The notes beneath the pieces were generated by a model, which was given only the letters and a program-made list of their open reading frames with translations, was not told the DNA's origin and did not search any database. 64,000 nucleotides of DNA from Maribacter litopenaei (GTDB lineage: Bacteria; Bacteroidota; Bacteroidia; Flavobacteriales; Flavobacteriaceae), in the NCBI RefSeq assembly GCF_025244665.1, contig NZ_CP104205.1:1919001-1983000 (forward strand), in the 5' to 3' direction. The position numbers and the translations under genes are program-made. Below are positions 33,023 through 41,715 of this stretch, in pieces (within the stretch, counting starts at the first letter, position 1; each line of letters opens with the position of its first letter).

Positions 33023-33044
33023 ATATGTGTAATTATACACATAT
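33023..33044. promoter_or_regulatory. inverted repeat upstream of the methyltransferase, possible operator
   Basis: ATATGTGT, a six-base spacer, then ACACATAT: an 8 bp perfect inverted repeat about 90 bp upstream of a methyltransferase that carries its own N-terminal XRE-type HTH. Autoregulation through such sites is known for some methyltransferases; here it is inference. Confidence 0.35.
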
Positions 33045-33049
33045 ACAAT

Positions 33050-33064
33050 TGTTGGGCACAATGT
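33050..33064. repeat. left inverted repeat of RM module (GTTRRRY-type site)
   Basis: TGTTGGGCACAATGT matches 14 of 15 bases of the reverse complement of 35723-35737. It contains GTTGGGC, which fits the integron-type core site GTTRRRY. It marks the left edge of the AT-rich restriction-modification block. Confidence 0.5.
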
Positions 33065-33093
33065 AAAAAACAGACCGAAAATAGGATATTCCA

Positions 33094-33101
33094 TATTTTT
33101 G
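33094..33101 (+). promoter_or_regulatory. possible -7 element for the RM operon
   Basis: TATTTTTG exactly matches TAnnTTTG and lies 34 bp before the methyltransferase ATG. No convincing TTTG is found at the usual distance upstream, so the call is weak. Confidence 0.3.
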
Positions 33102-33135
33102 GACGATTTTTGTCCTAAATAATTTGTCGAAAAAT

Positions 33136-34629
33136 ATGGTCACTACTTTTGGAGAATATATAAAACAACGCAGAACTGAATTAGGCTTCCCTTTAAGAAA
33201 GGTAGCTTCTCATTTAGATATTGATACTTCTACTTACGGAAAAATAGAACGAGAAGAAAGAACATTGGCGACTGAATTGATGCCAAATCTTGCGGAAATT
33301 CTCGAAACTGAATATAAAGAATTACTAAACCACTACTACTCTACTAAAGTAATCCAAGAACTAAAAGACTATCCCAATTATAAAGATGTTCTAAACATTG
33401 TCAATGAACAATTAGAACTATACATTTCAAATCAAATCAGACTTTCATTTCAAAAAAAATGGACTGAAAAAGAATTTGAAAACCCAAGCAGAACAACCCG
33501 AATCGCTACGCTTTTTTCAGGAATTGGTGCAATTGAATATGCTTTCAAAAGATTAAATCTTAATACCGAAATAATTTTTGCAAGCGACATTGACAAATTT
33601 GCAAAGGAAAGTTATTTCGCAAATTATGACATTGACGAATCCCGTTGGTACAATGATGTTAAAGATGTCAATGGTAAAAAATACAAAGGGCAAATTGACA
33701 TTTTGGTAGGTGGAAGTCCTTGTCAATCATTCTCAATGGTTGGAAAAAGAAAAGGGTTTAAAGACACAAGAGGAACTTTGTTTTATGAGTTTGCAAGAAT
33801 TGTAAAAGAAAGCCAACCTAAAGTTTTCATTTTTGAAAACGTAAAAGGACTTATCAATCACGACAAAGGGAATACTTTTGAGACAATTAAGGCAACCTTT
33901 GACGAACTTGGATATAAATATTATTACCAAGTTTTAAACGCAAAAGATTACGGAATGCCACAACACCGAGAACGCATTTTTGTAATCGGTTTCAAGGACA
34001 AATCCATTGATTTTGAATTTCCCGAACCAATAGATTTGGAATACAAAATGCAGGATTTTTTAGAGGATTACACAGATAGTAAATATTATCTAAAGGAAAA
34101 AGGGGTAAAGTTTGTAACAAGTTCAAAAAATAGACAAAAACGTTACACCCAAATAAATGGTGACATTGCACTTTGCCAAAAGGCGAACCAACAATTCAAT
34201 TGGCACGGAGATTTTGTTTTCGAGAACCAAAACGAACAGGAATTTGACGAATTTATTTTTGACGTAAATAAAGTTGAGGAAAAGTATTACTTATCGGACA
34301 AGGTTAGAGATTACGTCCTTTCAAGTGGAACTAAAAACTTTAAAACAACTATTAAAACCGACCTTGAAGTTGCTCGGCCTCTTTTACAATCAATGCACAA
34401 AATGCACCGAGCTGGAGTGGACAACTATGTAACCCACAACAAAGGAAGAATTAGAAAACTCACACCCAAAGAGTGCTTACGTTTAATGGGCTTTCGTGAT
34501 GATTTCAAACAAATTGTTAGCGATACACAAATGTATCGTCAAGCAGGAAACAGTATTGTAGTTGATGTATTGATTGCAATTCTTAAACAAATGGATATAA
34601 CAAAATTCGCAGAACCAACTAATGAATAA
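33136..34629 (+). CDS. DNA cytosine-C5 methyltransferase with N-terminal HTH
   Basis: Modification enzyme of a type II restriction-modification system, 497 residues. Residues 1-65 form an XRE-type helix-turn-helix (FGEYIKQRRTELGF..DTSTYGKIER). The methyltransferase domain has motif I TLFSGIGAIEYAF, catalytic motif IV GGSPCQSFS, motif VI FENVKG, motif VIII QHRERIF and motif X RQAGNSIVV. ATG at 33136 is preferred to a TTG four codons upstream. Intact frame, and visibly richer in A/T than neighbouring genes, suggesting recent acquisition. It overlaps the endonuclease gene by 8 bp. Recognition sequence is unknown. Confidence 0.93.
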   Translation: MVTTFGEYIKQRRTELGFPLRKVASHLDIDTSTYGKIEREERTLATELMPNLAEILETEYKELLNHYYSTKVIQELKDYPNYKDVLNIVNEQLELYISNQIRLSFQKKWTEKEFENPSRTTRIATLFSGIGAIEYAFKRLNLNTEIIFASDIDKFAKESYFANYDIDESRWYNDVKDVNGKKYKGQIDILVGGSPCQSFSMVGKRKGFKDTRGTLFYEFARIVKESQPKVFIFENVKGLINHDKGNTFETIKATFDELGYKYYYQVLNAKDYGMPQHRERIFVIGFKDKSIDFEFPEPIDLEYKMQDFLEDYTDSKYYLKEKGVKFVTSSKNRQKRYTQINGDIALCQKANQQFNWHGDFVFENQNEQEFDEFIFDVNKVEEKYYLSDKVRDYVLSSGTKNFKTTIKTDLEVARPLLQSMHKMHRAGVDNYVTHNKGRIRKLTPKECLRLMGFRDDFKQIVSDTQMYRQAGNSIVVDVLIAILKQMDITKFAEPTNE

Positions 34630-35719
34630 TTTTCAAAAAATAAAAATTGAGGGTAAAGAATATTACATAATTGACTCAATACAAAATCTTCGAGCCGAAG
34701 ACAGTTTTATTTACCGTAAGAACAAACTAACAATGTTCAAAGGCAATGGCGAATCACGAAAATATGTTGGAAGCTATACAGGTACAAGTGGAGATAGATT
34801 GAGCGATTTTTTTGAATACGATAAATGGGGACAAGGAAAAGAAAACGGAGAACGAGTTTATACACCAATTCAAAATAAATGCTTCTTCAGTAAAACAAAC
34901 TTGCTGAAATATATGTATGATGCAAGAATTGAATATCAAAGGCAAGAACAAGTTTACAAATTCGATATTTCCGAATTTTACAACAAACGTGTCGAAACCG
35001 TAAACAACCTTGAAACCGAAAAGATATTTTTCTCAATTTATGATGTTTCCGATTTTGTTGACAACAAATTGAGCAGAGGTTATATACGTTCAGATAATAA
35101 AATATGGGATATTTGGAGAAAACTGGTTTTACCCAAAATCAGTTACTTATCAATTCTGAAACTATTACCGATTGACAGTCAAGAGCAAAATTTAGAGCCA
35201 CTATATTATTTTAGAATATTGCTCGATTATCAATTTAGGTCAATCGTTCACCCAAAACTTACAACTTCAACAAGCGAAATTGTAGTAGAAGAAAAACAAA
35301 AAAGAGTAACTAAAAAATCACCTTCAAGAGAAGGACAACAACAATATAGAAAGAAAGTAATTGAACATATGCCTCAATGTCCTTTTACAAAAATATCTGA
35401 TGACAGATTGCTAATTGCAAGTCATATTAAACCTTATAAATCTTGTATAAATGAAGATAAAGTTCACGAAGCAATTGACCATTTAAACGGATTGGCACTT
35501 TCGCCAACTTACGACAGACTTTTTGACCAAGGGTACATAACTTTTACGGATAAAGGAGAATTGATTTGCGGAACACAACTAACTGCATACACTTGGGATA
35601 GGTTGAACATTAACCCAAATGCAAAAAATGTAATGAGAATTTATCCTGAGCAAAGAGAAAACTATTTGGAATATCATAGACAAAATGTATTCCAAGACGA
35701 CATAAACGATTTGATATAA
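34622..35719 (+). CDS. HNH restriction endonuclease
   Basis: 365-residue protein coupled to the methyltransferase by an 8 bp overlap. The C-terminal 110 residues form an HNH domain: CPFTKISDDRLLIASHIKPY, then HLNGLALSPTYDRLFDQGYI. The ASHIKP signature and the later Asn/His-like positions match HNH-type type II endonucleases. The N-terminal 240 residues lack motifs I recognise and probably hold the DNA recognition part. AT-rich like its partner and frame-intact. Cleavage specificity is unknown; restriction function is inferred from the HNH domain and the partner. Confidence 0.82.
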   Translation: MNNFQKIKIEGKEYYIIDSIQNLRAEDSFIYRKNKLTMFKGNGESRKYVGSYTGTSGDRLSDFFEYDKWGQGKENGERVYTPIQNKCFFSKTNLLKYMYDARIEYQRQEQVYKFDISEFYNKRVETVNNLETEKIFFSIYDVSDFVDNKLSRGYIRSDNKIWDIWRKLVLPKISYLSILKLLPIDSQEQNLEPLYYFRILLDYQFRSIVHPKLTTSTSEIVVEEKQKRVTKKSPSREGQQQYRKKVIEHMPQCPFTKISDDRLLIASHIKPYKSCINEDKVHEAIDHLNGLALSPTYDRLFDQGYITFTDKGELICGTQLTAYTWDRLNINPNAKNVMRIYPEQRENYLEYHRQNVFQDDINDLI

Positions 35720-35722
35720 AAA

Positions 35723-35825
35723 ACACTGTGCCCAACATTGGCTATAAACAATTGGGGCGAAAGTGCTAAAATGAAAGTGTAAACATAAAATAAAGGTCGG
35801 TGCCAAACCGAAAAGTTAGGGCATT
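35723..35825 (+). repeat. right inverted repeat and attC-like element
   Basis: Starts with the 15 bp repeat ACACTGTGCCCAACA and continues as an element with GCCCAAC (35730-35736, fits RYYYAAC), TTGGC (35738-35742), its complement GCCAA (35802-35806) and GTTAGGGC (35815-35822). The order R-L ... L-R resembles an integron attC site, but the spacings are uneven and the last site has one extra base. Confidence 0.4.
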
Positions 35826-35882
35826 AAATCCCCAACTGTTCATAGCCGAGACCGCTCAAAAACTATATAAAACACGAAAACC

Positions 35883-36239
35883 ATGAAAAAAACCATTCTA
35901 ATTATCTGTCTACTCTCCTTGACCTATTTTGAAGCAACGGCCCGGACAGAATTCGTTTTGGAACCTTCCCAAAGTATGATCATGACGGGGAAAGGTGTTG
36001 GGCAGGATGCCACTATAAATCCATACTATGGACAGGATAGTTATGGTATCGTCAAAAATATAGGGGAACGGCCCTTTTCCATTAGGGTACAACAAGCTGG
36101 AACCATCATTGAAGAAATACCCATTCAAAAGGGCGAAACCAAAAAAGTGAAACTTCTAAAAGGCTATGAATTGTATTTGAATCCTAACCCCAATGGTGTT
36201 GCAAAAGCCAGTGTCGATTATGAAAAGATAATCGAGTAA
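35883..36239 (+). CDS. small secreted protein, unknown
   Basis: Intact 118-residue protein with a signal peptide (MKKTILIICLLSLTYFEATA, cleavage near ATA-R). The mature part is beta-rich, with GKGVGQDATINPYYGQDSYG and a C-terminal strand pattern. No known domain. It is the first gene after the attC-like element; its higher G/C suggests it belongs to the host chromosome. Confidence 0.6.
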   Translation: MKKTILIICLLSLTYFEATARTEFVLEPSQSMIMTGKGVGQDATINPYYGQDSYGIVKNIGERPFSIRVQQAGTIIEEIPIQKGETKKVKLLKGYELYLNPNPNGVAKASVDYEKIIE

Positions 36240-36438
36240 TAAAGTAATCTATAATTGCTACGCAATTAATTTCAGTGGAACTTACATAGCTATCCAAAAG
36301 TTTTAATATCTCCCCTGCCCCATCTTTATTATTTACTTTTCCCACACCCCATCCCTAAAATCCAACACTTGGGTCAATCAAAAATGGAATTCCTTTTCGT
36401 GACATCTATTTTTACTTCGTAATCAATTCAGAAAACCT

Positions 36439-37014
36439 ATGAACTCCCTAGACTTAAAAAAGCTAAAATTGGAATTGGCAATCAATGCCAAAAGCGGTAT
36501 TGATTTTATCCTATCGGCGGCTATTATTTGGAGCATTATTGCCTTTGTATGGACCTTGCGCCAAGAACCCTTTACCAAGAGTATTTGGACATTTTATGTA
36601 GGTATGATTATGTTACCTTTGGCCTTTCTATTTTCCAAACTCCTCAAAACTAACTGGACCACCAAAACAAACCCCTTACAACCTTTGGGGATGTGGCTTA
36701 ATGTTGCCCAGCTCTTTTATTTTCCATTTCTGTTCTTTGTGCTAAGGGACAATCCGGATTATTTTGTGATGACCTATGTTATCATCACAGGGGCCCACTT
36801 TTTTCCCTATGCGTGGTTCTATGATGAAATTGGCTATGCCATTGCGGCCGGGGTCATCTCCGTGGGCGCCCTCTTGATTGCGATCAATGTACCTACGAAT
36901 CAGATGTACTTCGTACCACTTTTTATGGTAGGTTGTTTATTGGTATTGGCCATCCGGTTATTGGTATCGAACAAACGTGAGAGACGACAACCTAACAATT
37001 TGCCGATACTCTAG
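36439..37014 (+). CDS. DUF7010-like integral membrane protein
   Basis: Intact 191-residue protein with five to six membrane helices, including FILSAAIIWSIIAFVW, FYVGMIMLPLAFLFS, WLNVAQLFYFPFLFFVL and YAIAAGVISVGALLIAI. The loop motif TGAHFFPYAWFYDE is distinctive. It resembles the DUF7010 family; function unknown. No signal for an operon with neighbours. Confidence 0.6.
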   Translation: MNSLDLKKLKLELAINAKSGIDFILSAAIIWSIIAFVWTLRQEPFTKSIWTFYVGMIMLPLAFLFSKLLKTNWTTKTNPLQPLGMWLNVAQLFYFPFLFFVLRDNPDYFVMTYVIITGAHFFPYAWFYDEIGYAIAAGVISVGALLIAINVPTNQMYFVPLFMVGCLLVLAIRLLVSNKRERRQPNNLPIL

Positions 37015-37135
37015 GGAGGGATTTTAAATGATGCTTTTAAGAAAATTATAGTACCCGACCGGTTTGTTTTTTGGTATATTTCAGGGAAACAAAAAAGAAG
37101 TGTGACAGCATCATCTTACTAATTTCTCATACCCC

Positions 37136-38020
37136 ATGACAAACAATCAGATTCTCGTAGATGAAAAACCGGCGGATATCGGTCAGTTTACCGTAGGGCG
37201 CCTCCTCCCCATTCGAAAAAAACGGCAGGTAGGCCCCTTTACTTTTATTGATCATATGGGTCCTACAACCTTGGGTAATGGTATCTATATGGATGTGGAT
37301 CAGCATCCGCATACAGGCCTGAGCACCCTTACTTATTTATTTGAGGGCGAGATAGCCCATAAGGATAGTACCGGGGCCGATCAGCTCATTACTCCGGGGG
37401 ATGTTGGGTTTATGACCTCCGGAAAGGCCGTGACCCATACGGAACGCACCCCGAAACATTTGCGAACAGAATCCGAATTTACCATGCATGGCTATCAAGT
37501 TTGGGTGGCCATACCCAAGGAGCTGGAAGATATGGAACCCAATTTTCAATTCATCCCAAAGGAGGATGTTCCCACTTGGGAGGAAGGCGACACCAAATAC
37601 ACCTTGGTGGCCGGCGAAGGATACGGTCGAAAATCGCCCTTAAAAGTCTATTCACCTTTGTTCATGCTTAAAATCGAAAGTCCGGAGGAAAAAACGATTA
37701 AAATCAATGGAGAATTGGAAGGCGAAATTGCCATCGTGGTGGTCACGGGGAGTGTCTATGAAAATGATACCGAAATCAAAGCGGGACAAATGCTAATTTC
37801 CAAAACGGAGGACCATTGTGATATTCATGTAACGAAGAACACCCAATTGTTGCTGTTCGGGGGGAAACCGTTGGGACAGGAACATTATCTCATATGGAAC
37901 TTTGTGTCTTCGGATCGGGAAAAACTAAAACGGCAAAAACAGGATTGGATTGACAAAAAATTCCCAAAGGTACCGGGTGATGATACCTATATTCCCTTTC
38001 CTGAAATGCGGTTGAAGTGA
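37136..38020 (+). CDS. pirin family protein
   Basis: 294-residue bicupin. The N-terminal cupin carries the pirin metal-site motif DQHPHTGLSTLTYLFEGEI and the His of TSGKAVTHTER. LLLFGGKPLGQEHYLIWNFV is the typical C-terminal landmark. Bacterial pirins have been linked to quercetinase activity or metabolic regulation; the role here is unknown. Intact frame. Confidence 0.85.
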   Translation: MTNNQILVDEKPADIGQFTVGRLLPIRKKRQVGPFTFIDHMGPTTLGNGIYMDVDQHPHTGLSTLTYLFEGEIAHKDSTGADQLITPGDVGFMTSGKAVTHTERTPKHLRTESEFTMHGYQVWVAIPKELEDMEPNFQFIPKEDVPTWEEGDTKYTLVAGEGYGRKSPLKVYSPLFMLKIESPEEKTIKINGELEGEIAIVVVTGSVYENDTEIKAGQMLISKTEDHCDIHVTKNTQLLLFGGKPLGQEHYLIWNFVSSDREKLKRQKQDWIDKKFPKVPGDDTYIPFPEMRLK

Positions 38021-38166
38021 GGCAGAGTCCTAACACTTTTGGATATGCACTGTCATTTCGAACTGACTAATAGGAATGTGAGAAATCCAAAAAATCAAAA
38101 GTTGCCCATTCGAGCGCTATCGCCTATTTTTAATAAATGACCAAAACGCTGTTGAAAAACTTCTCC

Positions 38167-39495
38167 ATGAAAAACAGGGCATTTTGTTATTCCGTACTTG
38201 CCTTATCGCTTTTGGCATGTAAAAACGACCCAAAGGAAAAGCCGTCTTCAGAAGAAGTGGAATCCATTACCATTTCAAGGGACACCTACAAAGACCAACT
38301 CTATGGTTTTTGGTTGGGCCAATGCATTGCCAATTGGACAGGCTTGGTCACCGAAATGGATAAGATTGGAAACATCGGCGACATTAAAACCGGGGATTTC
38401 TATACCCGGGCCGATTGGGGCCAGCAGGATCAACCCAGTATTTGGGCAGAAGGTATTCCCAGCGACCTCTCACCTACCATCGATTTTGTCTTTAGGGACA
38501 CAACGGAGGTTTGGGGCGCCGACGACGATACGGACATAGAATACATGTACCAGCATCTCTTGGATGTGAACAATACCAGTCTATTGAGTCCAGAACAGAT
38601 TCGTGACGGTTGGTTAAAACACATACGCACTGAGGAGGAAAACTACCTATGGGTTTCCAATCAAAAGGCCTTTGACCTTATGAAAGAAGGTGTTTTACCC
38701 CCTGAAACAGGCAGTCCTGAACGGAACGAACACTTTGAGATGATCGATGCACAACTCACAACGGAAATATTCGGGCTATTCGCCCCTGCACGACCCGATG
38801 TGGCCCGTAAGTTGGCCGAGCTGCCCATTCAAACCGTGGCCAGCGAGGAAGCGGAAGATATTTCACAATTTTATGTCACCATGTATTCCTTGGCCGCTGT
38901 TCCCTCAAAGAAACCAATATCCGAACGTATCAAAGGAATGGCCCAGGAAGCAAGAAAGACCTTGCCTAATACGGAATACTCCGCAAAAATGTACGATTAC
39001 GTTCAGTCACTCTACGAATCCGGCATTCCCTGGGAGCAGACACGGGACTCCATCTATCAAAGATATCAAGTGAATCAAATGGACGGGTACGATATCACTT
39101 CACAAAATTTGTATTGCAACGGATGTTTTGCTGCGGGCATCAATTTTGCCGCCAGCTTGGTCAGCCTTTTTTATGGCGAGGGCGATTTAAAGGAAACCAT
39201 CCAAATAGGGGTACTCACGGGTTGGGATTCAGACAATCCTACGGCCACTTGGGGTGGTATGCTCGGTTTTATGCTAGGCAAACAGGGAGTTGAAAATGCA
39301 TTTGGACGGAAATTTTCCAATAGGTTCCACATCCATAGAACCCGTCAAAATTTCCCCAATGATGGGATGGATACTTTTGAGGAAATGGCCGAAAAAGGAA
39401 TTCGTATCACGGAAAAGGTCATACAAGTGGAGATGGGTGGCACCATCGATGCTGAAAACAACACATGGATTATTCCTAAATCAACTCAGTTGTAA
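38167..39495 (+). CDS. secreted ADP-ribosylglycohydrolase-family lipoprotein
   Basis: ADP-ribosylglycohydrolase fold enzyme of about 442 residues that probably removes ADP-ribose or a related group. Metal-binding motifs are DDDTDIEYMY near the middle and GWDSDNPTATWGGMLG near the C-terminus. The N-terminus is a lipoprotein signal (MKNRAFCYSVLALSLLAC). ATG at 38167 puts that signal at the start; an in-frame ATG at 38137 would add ten residues. Export of this normally cytosolic fold to the envelope is notable. Substrate is unknown. Confidence 0.82.
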   Translation: MKNRAFCYSVLALSLLACKNDPKEKPSSEEVESITISRDTYKDQLYGFWLGQCIANWTGLVTEMDKIGNIGDIKTGDFYTRADWGQQDQPSIWAEGIPSDLSPTIDFVFRDTTEVWGADDDTDIEYMYQHLLDVNNTSLLSPEQIRDGWLKHIRTEEENYLWVSNQKAFDLMKEGVLPPETGSPERNEHFEMIDAQLTTEIFGLFAPARPDVARKLAELPIQTVASEEAEDISQFYVTMYSLAAVPSKKPISERIKGMAQEARKTLPNTEYSAKMYDYVQSLYESGIPWEQTRDSIYQRYQVNQMDGYDITSQNLYCNGCFAAGINFAASLVSLFYGEGDLKETIQIGVLTGWDSDNPTATWGGMLGFMLGKQGVENAFGRKFSNRFHIHRTRQNFPNDGMDTFEEMAEKGIRITEKVIQVEMGGTIDAENNTWIIPKSTQL

Positions 39496-39508
39496 ACTTT
39501 TAAAGACC

Positions 39509-40069
39509 ATGAAAACCAATTCTTCTAAAGTGATACTACATATGGTTTCCAGTTTGGATGGTTTTATTGCCAAAAAGGACAATAGTATTTCTTGGTTTGA
39601 GACGACTAGTCGCTATGAAAAAGGGGAAACTGGTCAAGATCCTATCGCATTTCTTAAAACCATTGATTGTTATGTGATGGGCTCCCACACCTATGAATTG
39701 GCCTTGGAACTCTCAAAATCCCATGGCTGGGCCTATGGTGAAACACCCACCATTGTATTGACATCCCGAGATTTTAAATCGGACAAACCGCATATTCGGT
39801 TCCATTACGGAGATGTGACTCATCTTTTCAATGAAAAACTAAAAAAAAAATACAAATTAATATGGGTCGCCGGGGGTTCAATGGTTGCCAAGGAGTTTAT
39901 AAAACTACAATTGGTAGATGAAATAAGGGTAAGCATCTTACCCATTATTCTTGGGGAAGGTTTACCATTTTTTGACCATATAGGACAAGAGCTACTTTTG
40001 GATCTAAAAGACACAACGGCCTATAAAAATGGAATGGTAGAATTATGTTATACCATAAAGAAGGAATAA
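39509..40069 (+). CDS. dihydrofolate reductase-like (RibD C-terminal) protein
   Basis: 186-residue cytosolic protein of the RibD_C / DHFR-like fold. Landmarks are HMVSSLDGFIAKKDN, CYVMGSHTYELAL, WVAGGSMVAKEFI and VDEIRVSILPIILGEGLPFF. The start is taken at 39509, just after the preceding lipoprotein stop; the longer frame that begins inside that gene is not plausible. Probably an NADPH-dependent reductase of unknown substrate. Confidence 0.82.
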   Translation: MKTNSSKVILHMVSSLDGFIAKKDNSISWFETTSRYEKGETGQDPIAFLKTIDCYVMGSHTYELALELSKSHGWAYGETPTIVLTSRDFKSDKPHIRFHYGDVTHLFNEKLKKKYKLIWVAGGSMVAKEFIKLQLVDEIRVSILPIILGEGLPFFDHIGQELLLDLKDTTAYKNGMVELCYTIKKE

Positions 40070-40145
40070 AATTCGTAGTTTTTAAGACAAGGCAATTAAT
40101 CACATTTGCCAACCTTGCATGTAAAATGCACCTAATAAATAGTTT

Positions 40146-41462
40146 ATGAAAAAAAATATGCTGGTTCTCTTCGCTTTAATAATGTCTTTCAGTGCCTGTA
40201 AAGATTCAAAAACGGAAAAAGACCCCATTACACTGGTTAGGGAGTATTATGCCCTATTGGATACTTCTGATTATGACCAAATTCCTGTGTTGTTGGCAGA
40301 TAGTCTTCAAACCCAAGAGGGGGATTACAATCCCACCTATTCCCACGATGGATATGAGGAACTTTTAAAGTGGGATGCCGTATTTAATCCCACATATGAG
40401 GTATTGGACATTGTTCCGGAGGAAAATGGACTTTATAAAGCCACGGTTTCCAAGATTGATACCCGGATTCAATTCCTACATGAAAAACCTATTATTACGG
40501 ATAACTATATTACCATCACGGATGGCAAAATCTCTGGTGTACGTACTGAATATGTAGATTTTGACAATGAAACTTTTGGAAATAATCGCACCAAACTGCT
40601 CACCTTCATAGATGAAAAACAACCAGAACTAAACGGATTTTTGCACGACCAGACGGAAGCAGGCGGCCGAAAATATCTCAAGGCGCTGGAATTGTATAAT
40701 ATCCAGCCACGATTTGATTTAGGTAAGGATCTTTTGTTAATGCATTTTGATTGTAAGACCGATGTGGATGATCTTCAGGCAGCCGCGGGACTGCGAACCC
40801 TAATGTCCCACCCCAATTTTATGCATGTCAATTACCATGCGGTAGCGGGTACCTATGGAATTCAAGAAGGCCTGTACGTACCGCCCAATGACCTGTTTCA
40901 ATTGGCATTTGGCACCAATTGGATCAATGCCCACAACCGAATGGAGGCAGCCGCCGAAGAAGTTGCTCAAAAGGTAGTGTCGGTTTTGGAAGCTCAGGGC
41001 GATATCCGGATCGCGGAGGCAGGTCAGTCCGACTTTTCAGCACATCTAGTAAAAGTACTCCAACAAAAACTACCGGAGTTGAAAACCAATGAACGGATCC
41101 ACATAGTTCAGCATAGCGACTGGAACGAGGAAGTAACTACGCCTGAACTCCTGGCCTTTGTAAAAAAGCAGACAAACTACCATAAAATACCCGATGGCAA
41201 TGCGGTGGGTAACGGCACACCAGGCTTTAGAACCCCGGGCTACACACAATGGAAGGAGGAGGTGACAGACCCCGAACTAAAATCGGTATGGGAATTGGCA
41301 GTCGCTCTTTCAGACAAATATAATGGGAAGGAAGGTCGCTATTTAAACAAAGCCATTGAAGAGAACGGCTTGGATTTTTCGGACCTCTCAGAAGTATGTT
41401 GGATGTTGAAATTGGAAGATATCAGGGATACAGAAGAGTTTTTTGAACGCTACGTCCAATAA
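40146..41462 (+). CDS. lipoprotein with SnoaL-like and nucleoside-hydrolase-like domains
   Basis: 438-residue lipoprotein (lipobox MSFSAC). Residues about 25-140 resemble a SnoaL/NTF2-like domain (LVREYYALLDTSDYDQIPVLLAD). The rest resembles an inosine-uridine nucleoside hydrolase core: HFDCKTDVDDLQAA has the Asp-rich calcium site, although spacing differs from the classic DTDxGxDD. Intact frame. Together with the secreted ADP-ribosylglycohydrolase it suggests ribosyl-bond hydrolysis in the envelope. The hydrolase assignment is tentative. Confidence 0.6.
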   Translation: MKKNMLVLFALIMSFSACKDSKTEKDPITLVREYYALLDTSDYDQIPVLLADSLQTQEGDYNPTYSHDGYEELLKWDAVFNPTYEVLDIVPEENGLYKATVSKIDTRIQFLHEKPIITDNYITITDGKISGVRTEYVDFDNETFGNNRTKLLTFIDEKQPELNGFLHDQTEAGGRKYLKALELYNIQPRFDLGKDLLLMHFDCKTDVDDLQAAAGLRTLMSHPNFMHVNYHAVAGTYGIQEGLYVPPNDLFQLAFGTNWINAHNRMEAAAEEVAQKVVSVLEAQGDIRIAEAGQSDFSAHLVKVLQQKLPELKTNERIHIVQHSDWNEEVTTPELLAFVKKQTNYHKIPDGNAVGNGTPGFRTPGYTQWKEEVTDPELKSVWELAVALSDKYNGKEGRYLNKAIEENGLDFSDLSEVCWMLKLEDIRDTEEFFERYVQ

Positions 41463-41715
41463 TATCGAAAAAGAAGAAAAATATGTCTTCTCGAATTTGT
41501 CAGGCTGATCGCAATCGAAGTCGATGAATGTAATGTGCGAGATCCAAACATTAAAACGACTTTAATAATAGTCTGAAATTCCTTCATCGAATACATTAAA
41601 TTCTTGTGTTTGTATTCGGAAATAATCTAATTTTAATTTTTAATCGGCATGGGTAAAGGGAGCCAATTTCTCTTATCAACATACTCATAAAGAGACACTT
41701 AAATATGTTCTAAAT

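Noticed and set aside
33136-34629. The encoded C5 methyltransferase as the maker of the CCAGA modification
   Set aside because: Tempting link, but single type II C5 enzymes usually recognise palindromes and CCAGA is asymmetric; nothing in the sequence ties them together.
39290-39508. Longer start for the DHFR-like gene
   Set aside because: The extra 73 codons overlap the lipoprotein gene in another frame and do not match the family N-terminus.
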